From: Spirochaetaceae bacterium
GTDB lineage: Bacteria; Spirochaetota; Spirochaetia; SZUA-6; Bin103
Assembly: GCA_026710565.1 (NCBI GenBank)
Contig: JAPOQV010000413.1
Location: 1 to 21,057 of the forward strand
Direction of reading: 5' to 3'
Length of the DNA stretch: 21,057 nt
Made by a program: the position numbers and the translations under genes. Under the pieces are notes generated by a model, which made no database searches, was not told where the DNA came from, and was given only the letters and a program-made list of their open reading frames with translations. Positions 1 through 7,790 of this stretch are shown here, piece after piece. How positions within the stretch are numbered: position 1 is the stretch's first letter; each line of letters begins with the position of its first letter.

Positions 1-1100
1 ACCGCCGCCACCAGCCGCTCCGACCAGTGCGCGAACCGCCTCGCGATCGCCACGTCCCAGTGGTGCCCGCCGCCGGCCTCCGCCTCTGCGAGCTCGCGGT
101 GCCACCGGTCGTGGATCGCCTGCGCCTTCTCCGGCGACGGCAACTCCACGAAATCCAGGTCCAGCGTGCGCGCTGCCGCGGACAGCATGCCGTCCGACTC
201 GCCGCGCACCGACTCCCACGGCCACACCGACACCGAGGCCAGCGTGTCGATCGGCCGTTTCGCGCCGCGCCGCACGTGCGTGCGGATGCCGGCCGCCACC
301 TTGACCACCTCGCCGCCGAGCATGGCGCCGATCCGGTTCTTGTTGTCGCGGCAGTCGACCTCCGCGCCGATGCCGGTGACAGGGTTGATGTTGCCGCCGC
401 ACGCCTGCAGGAACAGCGCCGTGCCCCCCAGCGCTCCCTCGACCACCTCCCGCGCGGCCCCGGGGAAATCCGACGAGGCCACGTGCGAATGCGGGCCCAT
501 CGTCACCGGGTGGCAGCCATAGCTGAACAGCGTGGCGATCGGCCGCCCGCCGAGGTCGTCGACGCGCACCACGCCCACCGAGGGGTCGGTCGGCGCCCCC
601 GGCACCTCGGCGAGGTGATCGCTGCCGTCCGCTTTCCGCTCGCGACGGTAGGCGGCGATGCCGCACTCGCCCCACCCCGCGCCGATGCGCGCCGCCTGCA
701 GGGTCTCCTGAGCCTCCCGGGCCGCCTGCACCACGGCCTCTTCCATCCCGTCCTGGTACGCCTGCTGGACCGCGGCCTGCTCCGGCGGCTCGGGGATGAA
801 CTCCGGAAGCGCCGGCCCCGAGTGCGTGTGGCTCTCGTTGACCAGCACGTGCTCGGCCGTCGTGTCGAGCACCGCGGCAATCCGCCGCCGCAAGCGGTCG
901 ACCACCGACACCGGGATCGCGCACAGATCGCAGGCGACGATCGCCGCGCGGCTGTCGCCGGCCGCCAGCACCAGGACGGTCGCGGTCAGGTCGCTCTCGA
1001 TCGCCTGGATGGGGTCGGCGAACAGCCGGATCCCCGGCCGCTTGATGCCGAGCGGCGGGTTGATCAGCCGCCGCGCCACACCGGCGCGCAGCGCGCTCAT
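1..1100 (-). CDS. Neutral/alkaline ceramidase-like hydrolase, N-terminal domain (3' end outside window)
   Basis: The frame is open from an ATG at 1100 to the window edge, giving 366 codons and no stop. Seen: an N-terminal SALRAGVARRLINPPLG segment, a zinc-ligand-like HTHSGP motif at about residues 91-96, a later YGCHPV motif, and a CGGNINP motif. These match in order the N-terminal domain of neutral/alkaline ceramidase-like proteins, which are zinc amidases. Many bacterial members of this family have no proven ceramide activity, so the substrate is unknown. I see no signal peptide at this start, which argues for a cytoplasmic role. The start overlaps the stop of the upstream amidohydrolase as ATGA, so translation is probably coupled. 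Family assignment is fairly sure; the reaction is not. Confidence 0.82.
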   Translation of the reverse strand, partial: MSALRAGVARRLINPPLGIKRPGIRLFADPIQAIESDLTATVLVLAAGDSRAAIVACDLCAIPVSVVDRLRRRIAAVLDTTAEHVLVNESHTHSGPALPEFIPEPPEQAAVQQAYQDGMEEAVVQAAREAQETLQAARIGAGWGECGIAAYRRERKADGSDHLAEVPGAPTDPSVGVVRVDDLGGRPIATLFSYGCHPVTMGPHSHVASSDFPGAAREVVEGALGGTALFLQACGGNINPVTGIGAEVDCRDNKNRIGAMLGGEVVKVAAGIRTHVRRGAKRPIDTLASVSVWPWESVRGESDGMLSAAARTLDLDFVELPSPEKAQAIHDRWHRELAEAEAGGGHHWDVAIARRFAHWSERLVAA

Positions 1101-1984
1101 TCAGCCGGGGTGAGGCGGAAGATGCGGTCGGCGTTGCCGGAGAACAGCGCCACCTGCTCGTCATGGCTGAAGTCGGCGATGATCTGCCGGTACGCCCCGA
1201 TGACGTCAGTGTAGGACGAGAACAGCCGGTCGACCGGCCAGTTGGTGCCGAAGAACGAGCGCTCGGTGCCCCAGGCGTCGATGCACTCCAGCACCCAGGG
1301 GCGGATCGAATCGACCGTCCAGCGGTGGTCGCACATCCCGAGCCCGGAGATCTTGACCACCGTGTGGTCGAGGGCGGCAAGCGAGCGCATGCCGCGCTTC
1401 CACGCCTCGAAGTACTCGGGATCGCGCCGCCGCGGAAAGCCGGTGTGGTCGATGCAGTAGGTGATGCCGGGATAGCGCTTCACCAGCTCCACGGCGTCGC
1501 CCATGACCGGCACCAGCGGATCGTCGCAGCAGACCAGGCCGTGCCGCTCCAGCAGCGCGTAGCCTCGCTCCCAGCGGGGGTCGGTGAGATAGTCGTCGTA
1601 GCGCAGGTCGCGGATCCCGCACACGCCCGGATACTCCAGGTGCCGGTCGATCACGCGTTCGGCGTCATCGGAGGTCAGGTCGCAGAAGGCGACGATGGTG
1701 AGCGGGAACCCCAGGCGGTCGGCGAACCCCTGCACGAAGCGGGTCTCCTGCACCGGGTCCTCGATGCCGATCGCCGCCTGCACGTGCACGGCCTTGGTGG
1801 TCCCGGCCAGCCGCGACTCCGCGATGAAGTCGTCCGCCCAGTAGCGCACGGCCTTCAACGCGTCGTGGTTGCCCAGGTCGGGATCCTCCTCGGCATCCGG
1901 GACCAGCCACGAGTAGTGCAGGCCGGGATCGCGCAGGTCGTAGAAGTGAACGTGCGTGTCGGTGAATTCCAGGTCGTTCATCAT
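1097..1984 (-). CDS. Amidohydrolase family protein (COG3618 / Amidohydro_2-like lactonase or decarboxylase)
   Basis: A TIM-barrel metal-dependent hydrolase of about 295 residues. Seen: an N-terminal DTHVHF metal-binding motif about ten residues in, a CIDHTGFP strand in the second half, and a C-terminal GTNWPVD motif. All three are typical of the family that includes sugar-acid lactonases and related hydrolases. Three in-frame ATGs are possible (2002, 1984, 1981). I prefer 1984/1981 because GGGG lies just upstream and DTHVHF then sits at the usual distance from the N terminus. The gene follows the FtsX-type permease by about 60 bases and overlaps the ceramidase-like gene by 4 bases. The exact substrate cannot be read from the sequence; a sugar lactone is one possibility. 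Confidence 0.85.
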   Translation of the reverse strand: MMNDLEFTDTHVHFYDLRDPGLHYSWLVPDAEEDPDLGNHDALKAVRYWADDFIAESRLAGTTKAVHVQAAIGIEDPVQETRFVQGFADRLGFPLTIVAFCDLTSDDAERVIDRHLEYPGVCGIRDLRYDDYLTDPRWERGYALLERHGLVCCDDPLVPVMGDAVELVKRYPGITYCIDHTGFPRRRDPEYFEAWKRGMRSLAALDHTVVKISGLGMCDHRWTVDSIRPWVLECIDAWGTERSFFGTNWPVDRLFSSYTDVIGAYRQIIADFSHDEQVALFSGNADRIFRLTPAE

Positions 1985-2044
1985 GTCCCCGGACAGAATC
2001 ATACCGCGAACGGTGGCGCACTCTGCGAGTGAGGTTCGCGTCGC

Positions 2045-4825
2045 TCACTCCTCGCCGAGCTTGAGCGCCTGGTGGACGGAGACGCGCGCCACGTAGAGCT
2101 GGAACACGACCGACTGCACCAGCAGCGAGGCGACCACCACCGCGTACACGCGCAGGAAGTCGGCGCGCAGCGCGGTGACGCGGAACGGCGGCACCTGTTC
2201 GGCGCCCTCGGCCACCTGGACCAGAGGGATGAACAGGTCGGCCGCCAGCCGCCCGGCGGCGAAGCCGATCAGGGCCGCGCCCGCCGCCAGCACCAGCAGC
2301 TCCGTGATCAACATCGCCGTCACCTGTCCGGGCCTCAGCCCCATCGCGCGCAGCACTCCGAACTGCAGGGTGCGGGTGCGCAACGCCATCACCCAGAAGA
2401 CGATGAAGCCGGCCACGCTGGTCAGCATGGCGACCCCGAAGCCCAGGGTGAGCGCGCCGTTGGTGGACTGCACCATGGCGTCGTTGCGAGCGCCGAGCAG
2501 CACCTGCGAGGTGTCGTAGACCCGCTCGACCACGAGCCCCTCGTCCTGCATCGCTGCATAGACCTCCGCGCTCGAGGTGCCATCGCGGGTGTCGAGCCAG
2601 ATCTCGTACGGCTCCAGCGCCAGCTTGGCGTGCAGGTAGGCGAGGTTGGCGACGATCAGGTTCGTCGGTCCGCGACGGTCCGGGATGCCGGTCAGCCAGC
2701 GCCCTTCTCCCATCGGGTTGAAGGTGGGCCAGTAGTCGACGAAGCCGACCACGAAGCCGGCGATCGACGGCTGCCCGGTCCAGCGCACCTCGATGCGGTC
2801 GCCCAGGCGCACGCCGTGGCGGTCGCGCAGGGCGCTGCCGGCAAGCAGCGCCAGCGGGTTGGAGGCGAGGGCCTGGGCGTAGCGGTAGTGGTGCCGCGGC
2901 AAAAGTCCGGGCGGGAAGTAGGCAACCTGCGCGAACTCCGGCGCCACCACCCCCAGCACCTGCGCGTGGGTGGTCTGTCCGTCCGGCAGCCGCACCGTGG
3001 CGCGTGCGCGCCGGAAGACGCGCGTGGCCCCTTCCACCCCGTCCAGGCGGCCGAAGGCGTGATGGGGAGGCTCGCGAAGCGCTCCGGACGCGACGCCGGA
3101 GACGGCCGAGGACGGCGGCGCGTCGATCGGCGTGGCGGTCGCGGGCGCCGCGCTCGGGAAGTAGGGCTCCACGACGATGTCGGCCCCCACGCGATAGGCG
3201 ACGCGGTCGATCAGGCTGGCGTTGATCGTGCGCGCGGTCTGGCTGTTGAAGATGCCGAGGGCGACCGCCAGCAACAGAAACAGGGCGACGAGCTGACCGT
3301 TGGCGGGAGCGCGGCCGACCTGGACGAGGGCGGCGTACAACGGCGCCGGCCAGCGGCTGCCTCCGACCGCCGCCAACGCCCGAACCGCCGGCGGAAGGAG
3401 GCGCAGGAGCCCCAGTCCGCAGCCCAGTATGAATGCGACCGACAGCCCGAACAGGAGCGGGTCGAGCGGCGCCGCACTCCCCTCCACCGCCCTCAGTGTC
3501 AGCCCCGCGCCGTCGCCGGTGAAGCGCAGGTAGCCGTAGGCGGCCACCGCCAGCAGGACGGCGTCCAGGTAGTAGCGGTGCCAGAACGGCACGCGAGACG
3601 CGCTGCGGGCCTGCGCCGCCTTGCGCTCCACGATCGACCCGCGCGCGGCGACCGCCGCCGCGACCGTGGTGAGCACGAACAGCGCCACCCCGGCCGCGGC
3701 GAACAGCCAGGCGCGGAGCGACAGCGCCACCGGCAGCGACGCGCGGTCCACGAACACCAGGAAGCCGTCAGCGGCGCCGATCACCGCCGCGATGAACAGT
3801 CCCACCGGCGGCCCTGCGGCCAGCGCCAGCACGCCCAGCGCCGCCGCCTGCCCCAGGTAGATGCCGACCACCTGGTCGCCACCGGCGCCGCGACTGCGCA
3901 GCGTAGCGATGGCGTCCCGCTCCGACTCGACCAGGAGGCGCGCGACCAAGTAGGTGAAGAAGCTGAGCAGCAGCGCCACGGGGACCAGCAGGAGCGCCAG
4001 CGTCAGGCGGAGCTGTCCGGCGCGGATCAGGTAGGTGTCGATCACCTCCCGCAGCGGGAACTGCACGGCCACGCGCGCGGGCTCGGCCATGCGCAGGAAC
4101 TCGTGATGCCGCTGCACGACGTCGCCCAGCGCGCCGACGCGCAGCTCGTGGTAGTCCAGCACGTAATGCCAGCGCGCCTCCGCGACGTGGGAGACCGGCG
4201 GATCCAGAAATCGCCTGCGGAACTCGGCGTAGCCGACCAGCAGGCTGTCGTCGTACTGGCGCAGGCCGTACGGCCAGAACAGCCTGGAGTCGGCGGCCGG
4301 GCGGTATACACCGACGATCCGCACCGTGAAGGCCGGTCCGCCGGGCGCGATCGAGCTCACCTGCAGCTCGTCGCCGAGCAGCACGGGACGGTCGCGCAGC
4401 ACGTACTCGGAGATGACCGCTTCCAGTACGCCGTCGTCACGCGCGGCGTAGGCGCGTCCGTGCACGAGCTCGACCTCGTCGAACAGGCCGTCGAGCGCCT
4501 CGACCGACAGGAACAGCCGCGCTCCGTCGCGCCCGTTGTCCTGGCGCAAGTAGGAGAGCGTGAGCTGCGTGGTGTGCGCCAGGACCGGCAAACCGAAAGA
4601 CGGGATCGCCCCGCCGATGGCGGCATCCAGCTCTCGGAACCGCTCCCCACGCTGTTCGGCCGGTGCGGCCCGAAACAGGTTGACCATCGCGCTGGTGCGT
4701 CCCGGATGGCGCCCGAGCTCGCGCTGCCGGGCTTCCAGCTCCTTCACCAGCAGGCGCTGCAGGACCGCGTCGGTGTAGATCGGGATCGCGGCGAGCAGGC
4801 CGGCGGACATGACCGCACTGCCCAA
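2045..4825 (-). CDS. Large FtsX-type ABC transporter permease (MacB-like, duplicated FtsX unit)
   Basis: At least 926 residues in the inner membrane. Seen: an N-terminal helix followed by a large extracytoplasmic domain, a three-helix FtsX block at about 270-390, further helices around 410-530, a second extracytoplasmic domain, and a final FtsX block at about 780-915 with the typical FGVLRAMGL segment. Such permeases use ATP hydrolysed by a partner ATPase for mechanotransmission or export of lipoproteins, peptides or lipids. The adaptor gene lies immediately upstream, but no ATPase gene is in the window. The first conventional in-frame start is TTG at 4825, which would cut the first helix in half; coding-like sequence continues upstream to the adaptor's TAG at 4889-4891. 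The real start is therefore uncertain. Confidence 0.85.
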   Translation of the reverse strand: MGSAVMSAGLLAAIPIYTDAVLQRLLVKELEARQRELGRHPGRTSAMVNLFRAAPAEQRGERFRELDAAIGGAIPSFGLPVLAHTTQLTLSYLRQDNGRDGARLFLSVEALDGLFDEVELVHGRAYAARDDGVLEAVISEYVLRDRPVLLGDELQVSSIAPGGPAFTVRIVGVYRPAADSRLFWPYGLRQYDDSLLVGYAEFRRRFLDPPVSHVAEARWHYVLDYHELRVGALGDVVQRHHEFLRMAEPARVAVQFPLREVIDTYLIRAGQLRLTLALLLVPVALLLSFFTYLVARLLVESERDAIATLRSRGAGGDQVVGIYLGQAAALGVLALAAGPPVGLFIAAVIGAADGFLVFVDRASLPVALSLRAWLFAAAGVALFVLTTVAAAVAARGSIVERKAAQARSASRVPFWHRYYLDAVLLAVAAYGYLRFTGDGAGLTLRAVEGSAAPLDPLLFGLSVAFILGCGLGLLRLLPPAVRALAAVGGSRWPAPLYAALVQVGRAPANGQLVALFLLLAVALGIFNSQTARTINASLIDRVAYRVGADIVVEPYFPSAAPATATPIDAPPSSAVSGVASGALREPPHHAFGRLDGVEGATRVFRRARATVRLPDGQTTHAQVLGVVAPEFAQVAYFPPGLLPRHHYRYAQALASNPLALLAGSALRDRHGVRLGDRIEVRWTGQPSIAGFVVGFVDYWPTFNPMGEGRWLTGIPDRRGPTNLIVANLAYLHAKLALEPYEIWLDTRDGTSSAEVYAAMQDEGLVVERVYDTSQVLLGARNDAMVQSTNGALTLGFGVAMLTSVAGFIVFWVMALRTRTLQFGVLRAMGLRPGQVTAMLITELLVLAAGAALIGFAAGRLAADLFIPLVQVAEGAEQVPPFRVTALRADFLRVYAVVVASLLVQSVVFQLYVARVSVHQALKLGEE

Positions 4826-4879
4826 CAGGGCCAGGGCCAGCCACCCGGAGGCCAGCGTCTTGCGGATCAGCAGCGAAAG

Positions 4880-4897
4880 CGTGGCCGCCTACCTCAG
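4880..4897 (-). promoter_or_regulatory. Possible ribosome binding site with a non-AUG (ACG) start for the FtsX permease
   Basis: Reading the minus strand, a purine-rich GAGGTAGG overlaps the adaptor's TAG and is followed after about 5 bases by an in-frame ACG at 4882-4880. The next codons read LSLLIRKTLASGWLALAL, which completes a normal FtsX-type first helix. No ATG, GTG or TTG lies between the TAG and the TTG at 4825. An ACG start, a mutated ATG, a CTG start further in, or stop readthrough could each explain this. Confidence 0.3.
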
Positions 4898-5884
4898 AAC
4901 GACGGCCTCGCCCGCGCTCAGACCGCTCCTGATCTCCGCACGGGTCGGCGTCTCGATGCCGACCTCCACGTCCCGCTCGACCGGGAGGCCGTCCTCCAGC
5001 ACCTGCACGTAGGTGCGGTTCACGTAGGTCTCCACCACCGAGCGAGGCACCACGACCACCCCTTCCCGGCGCTCCAGCACCAGGTGGACGACCGCGCTGG
5101 TACCTGCCGTGACGCGCGGCGGCAACCCGTCGACCCGGATCAGCACGCGTGCGGCTTCCGCGTCGGTCGCGTCCGGGGGGGCCGAGGCCGGCGTGGCGAT
5201 CACCTCGCCCGCGTACGTGCCGCCGGCCATCACCACGCTGACGGCGGCGCCGGCGATGAAGTCACGCCGCTGTTGACCGTGGTAACCGAGCACCAGGTCG
5301 CTGGGGTCGGCCACCTGCACGACGGTCCGGTATGCGGAGACCTGCTCCCCCGGCTGCACCGATGCGAGGTACACGACGCGGCCTGCGATCGGGGCGAACA
5401 GCCGCGAGCGGGCCAGCTCGGCCCGAAGCTGGCTGAGGAGCAGCCGTGCGCGCTCGAGGTCGAGCTCCGCAAGTCCCACGGCGAACCGGTCCGCGCCGGT
5501 GGCCACCGCCCGCTGGTGGAGCAAGTCGGCGCGGCGCAGCTCCAGCTCCTGCAGCGCGATCCGGTCGAGCAACGCCGAGGTGTCGAGCTCGGCCAGGAGC
5601 TGTCCCGTCTCGACCGTGTCGCCCCAGCCCACGTGCAGCGCCCGTAGCGGGCCGGCCCGGTCCCGGAAGAACACCGGATGCTGTTCCCGGTAGACGAATT
5701 GACCGGTGACGATGGTCTTGCGCTCGATCGCATCGAGCTCGGCGACCTCGGTGCGGAAGGTAATCTGCGGCGCCGGCAGGAGATCGGTCGAGAGCACCTC
5801 CTCCTCGTCCGGAAGCAGGAAGCAGCCGAGCGCGGCGAGCGCCGCGGCCGCGCCCAGGGCTATCCGTGCGCACGCCGGCATCAT
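4889..5884 (-). CDS. HlyD/MacA-type periplasmic adaptor (membrane fusion) protein, probable lipoprotein
   Basis: About 331 residues. Seen: a short positive N terminus and Ala-rich hydrophobic stretch ending in AALGC (a loose lipobox), a first half-lipoyl segment (LHVGWGDTVETGQLLAELD), a Leu/Arg/Glu/Ala-rich coiled-coil hairpin of about 60 residues, a second half-lipoyl segment (FAPIAGRVVYLASVQPGEQV), then beta-barrel and membrane-proximal segments ending LSAGEAVVLR. This is the standard order of RND/ABC efflux adaptors. Starts at TTG 5890, GTG 5887, ATG 5884 and ATG 5881 are all in frame; I prefer an ATG, though the Shine-Dalgarno signal is weak. The adaptor should join the downstream FtsX permease in a MacAB-like assembly. 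Confidence 0.85.
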   Translation of the reverse strand: MMPACARIALGAAAALAALGCFLLPDEEEVLSTDLLPAPQITFRTEVAELDAIERKTIVTGQFVYREQHPVFFRDRAGPLRALHVGWGDTVETGQLLAELDTSALLDRIALQELELRRADLLHQRAVATGADRFAVGLAELDLERARLLLSQLRAELARSRLFAPIAGRVVYLASVQPGEQVSAYRTVVQVADPSDLVLGYHGQQRRDFIAGAAVSVVMAGGTYAGEVIATPASAPPDATDAEAARVLIRVDGLPPRVTAGTSAVVHLVLERREGVVVVPRSVVETYVNRTYVQVLEDGLPVERDVEVGIETPTRAEIRSGLSAGEAVVLR

Positions 5885-5950
5885 CACCAAACGAGTGTAC
5901 GAGACCCTGCCCCGCCCAGGTAGGTCCTCCGGGCCTCCCGCGACCCGCCT

Positions 5951-6034
5951 CAGAATATGTTCGATTCAATTGATTTCCGCTGGACTCAACAAAATATGTT
6001 CGTTAACTTTGATACTTCATGAGCGAACACATTC
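5951..6034. repeat. Three operator-like repeats in front of the Fic gene
   Basis: The 13-mer CAGAATATGTTCG at 5951-5963 recurs as CAAAATATGTTCG at 5990-6002 (12 of 13 identical, 39 bases apart). A near-identical inverted copy, CGAACACATT, lies at 6024-6033 across the first codons of the Fic gene. The stretch is AT-rich compared with its surroundings and separates divergent genes. A TTGATT at 5970 and an AATATG at 5993 (17-base gap) could be promoter hexamers, in which case the second repeat overlaps the -10. The arrangement suggests autoregulation, perhaps by the Fic protein's own C-terminal DNA-binding-like segment; that part is inference. Confidence 0.55.
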
Positions 6035-7053
6035 CTCGAGGCCGAGGCCGGCCGCGGCGCACGGATGTGTATCGCCGGCTCGACTCCCAGATCGCCGAGC
6101 TTCGGGAGCGCATGGGCGGCCTGCCCGCTCCCGCGGACGCCGCCGGCATCTGGCGCGGCATCTGGTACGAGGAGGCCCATCACTCCACCGCCATCGAAGG
6201 CAACACCCTGGTGCTCAAGCAGGTCGCCGAGTTGCTCCGCGAAGGCAGGGCGGTCGGCAACAAGGAGCTCCGCGAGTACCTGGAGGTCCAGGGCTACGCC
6301 GACGCATCCGACTGGGTCTACCGACAGGCCATCACGCCGAGGGGGCTCACGCACCCCGGCTGCGTCCTCACGCTCGCGGAGATCCGGCAGGTGCACCGGA
6401 CCGCCATGGGATCAGCCTGGAGTGTCGCACCGCATCCCGACGCGACAACGCGGGAAGCACCCGGGAGCTTCCGGGAACACGACATCCACCCCTTCCCCGG
6501 CGGCATGACCCCTGTCTCCTGGCCGTTCGTCCCCGCGGAGATGGCGAGCTGGGTCGACCAGGTGAACGCCCTCGACCCGAACAGCGCGATCCTTACCGAG
6601 GCGCTCGCCGCGCTCCATTGCCGTTTCGAACAGGTCCACCCGTTTCTCGACGGCAACGGCCGGGCCGGACGGTTGATCCTCAACCTCATCCTGGTCCGGC
6701 GCGGCTATCCGCCGGCCATCATCTACAAGCGCGACCGCGCGCGGTACCTGCGCGCTTTGCAGAGAGCGGACACGGGAGACCCAAGCGCTCTCGGAGAGAT
6801 GCTCGCGCGGGCGATCCTCGACAGCCTCCACCGATTCGTCATCCCGGCCGTCGCCGATCCCGAAAGGCTCGTGCCGCTCGCCGCGCTGGAGACCCCCGGC
6901 ATTAAGGCCTCGGCCCTGCGCGCGGCGGCCGACCGCGGACGGCTCCGCGCCACGCGAACATCCGACGGTCAGTGGCGCAGCTCCCGCAGATGGGTCGATG
7001 AGTACGTCGCCAGCCGTTATCGCCGCGACGAAACGAGCCCCGGGGCCGGCTGA
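6019..7053 (+). CDS. Fic family protein (AMPylase-like) with built-in inhibitory motif and C-terminal helix-turn-helix-like segment
   Basis: 344 residues. Seen: a basic N terminus (RGRGRPRR), the inhibitory alpha-inh motif S56-TAI-E60-G61 that fits (S/T)xxxE(G/N) and is placed as in class II Fic proteins, and a complete active-site motif HPFLDGNGRAGR at 207-218. The C terminus (about 290-340) resembles a MerR/excisionase-like winged helix (SALRAAADRGRLRATR). Fic enzymes usually move AMP from ATP onto Ser, Thr or Tyr of a target protein. All catalytic residues are present, so the protein is likely active and self-inhibited. The gene stands alone with its own repeat-rich promoter region. Its stop is only 6 bases from the convergent Cys-rich gene. 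The target is unknown. Confidence 0.93.
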   Translation: MSEHIPRGRGRPRRTDVYRRLDSQIAELRERMGGLPAPADAAGIWRGIWYEEAHHSTAIEGNTLVLKQVAELLREGRAVGNKELREYLEVQGYADASDWVYRQAITPRGLTHPGCVLTLAEIRQVHRTAMGSAWSVAPHPDATTREAPGSFREHDIHPFPGGMTPVSWPFVPAEMASWVDQVNALDPNSAILTEALAALHCRFEQVHPFLDGNGRAGRLILNLILVRRGYPPAIIYKRDRARYLRALQRADTGDPSALGEMLARAILDSLHRFVIPAVADPERLVPLAALETPGIKASALRAAADRGRLRATRTSDGQWRSSRRWVDEYVASRYRRDETSPGAG

Positions 7054-7059
7054 CGGCCG

Positions 7060-7641
7060 CTACGGCTCGCGCCGCCAGACCTCGACAACGCAGTACGCGC
7101 CCGGCTCGCAGTTGCCGGTAGCGAAGTCGCGAGCCATCGAGATCGCGGTATCCAGTTTGTCGACCAGGCAGTACCGATTCACGTGGTACTCCTTGGCCAT
7201 GCCGTTGCATGACAACGGCGAGCAGAAGAACGCGGGTGTCTCGTTGCCTCCGTCGTGTGTCGTGCCGACGTGGCGCACGACGGCGTCGTAGCCGAGGCGG
7301 GAGAACCCATCCGGTATGGGGCTCGCCGTGAGTTTCGGCAGCGGATGCTCAGTCTCCTTGCCCGACTCGTGGAACAGGGTTGGCAGCAGGCGGTACGCGT
7401 ACACCCGATACCGCTCCTGCTCCCCAGCCGGCACGACCGACCACGCCGCGTCCGGCGTGTCGAACAGCCACGTCTCGGTGTTGTGAGCCCACTTGTTCAC
7501 CCAGTCCGGCGGCGACTTCGCGATGCACTCGCTGACGCTGCAGATCTCCTCCACACCCGTGTACCCCGGCGCGTGCATGTCTCCCGTTGCTGCGGTGCAC
7601 CGCTTGGGGAGATATCCGATCAGAACCGTCTCTGGCGCCAT
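7060..7641 (-). CDS. Cys-rich protein of unknown function
   Basis: 193 residues from the preferred ATG at 7641, which has AGGAAAG about nine bases upstream; the frame stays open to 7689. I do not recognise a named family. Seen: an N-terminal ETVLIGYLPKRC, CSVSEC around residue 35, a central WxxYAYRLLP-like stretch (VYAYRLLPTLF), CSPLSCNGMAKE, VNRYCLVDKLD and a final CEPGAYCVVEVWRR. The paired cysteines could bind metal or form disulfides, though there is no signal peptide. It is convergent with the Fic gene and divergent from the AbiE pair, so it sits inside the defence-like cluster. Codon use and the ribosome site make it a credible gene. Whether it has a defence role is open. Confidence 0.72.
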   Translation of the reverse strand: MAPETVLIGYLPKRCTAATGDMHAPGYTGVEEICSVSECIAKSPPDWVNKWAHNTETWLFDTPDAAWSVVPAGEQERYRVYAYRLLPTLFHESGKETEHPLPKLTASPIPDGFSRLGYDAVVRHVGTTHDGGNETPAFFCSPLSCNGMAKEYHVNRYCLVDKLDTAISMARDFATGNCEPGAYCVVEVWRREP

Positions 7642-7690
7642 GGGCCGCTTTCCTGGGCGCTGATCATAGCCCGCGAGCGACCTGACCATT

Positions 7691-7706
7691 TAACGTAGGC
7701 ACGTTA
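7691..7706. repeat. Perfect inverted repeat TAACGT-AGGC-ACGTTA
   Basis: Six-base arms with a 4-base spacer, located between the divergent Cys-rich gene and the AbiE pair. It could be a regulator site for the Cys-rich gene, whose start is about 50 bases away. No T-run follows, so a terminator is unlikely. Confidence 0.35.
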
Positions 7707-7714
7707 CCGCGCCG

Positions 7715-7771
7715 TGCCGACACTATCCAGGCCAGCTCCAGATGTCGGCAGTTGTACGTAAATGCCGACAT
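7715..7771. promoter_or_regulatory. Likely AbiEi operator: TGCCGACA present three times in alternating orientation
   Basis: TGCCGACA lies at 7715-7722, its reverse complement TGTCGGCA at 7743-7750, and TGCCGACA again at 7763-7770. The last two form a perfect 9-base inverted repeat (ATGTCGGCA/TGCCGACAT) with a 12-base spacer. Characterised AbiEi antitoxins repress their own operon by binding inverted repeats in the promoter; this site sits in the corresponding place and overlaps the predicted promoter. Confidence 0.6.
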
Positions 7772-7781
7772 GCAGTATCAT
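7752..7781 (+). promoter_or_regulatory. Predicted abiE promoter, possibly giving a leaderless transcript
   Basis: TTGTAC at 7752 and TATCAT at 7776 (5 of 6 matches to TATAAT) are 18 bases apart. Transcription would start near 7788-7791, right at the ATG at 7791. That ATG has no Shine-Dalgarno sequence, as expected if the mRNA is leaderless. Confidence 0.4.
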
Positions 7782-7790
7782 GCTCTCGCA

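Noticed and set aside
27..1214. A 395-codon plus-strand open frame
   Set aside because: The minus strand here encodes a clear ceramidase-like protein with ordered motifs; the plus frame is low-complexity Arg/His-rich shadow.
2072..5647. A 1191-codon plus-strand open frame opposite the permease and adaptor
   Set aside because: Its protein is rich in His, Gln, Arg and Gly with no domain or membrane pattern; it is the GC-rich antisense shadow of two well-supported genes.
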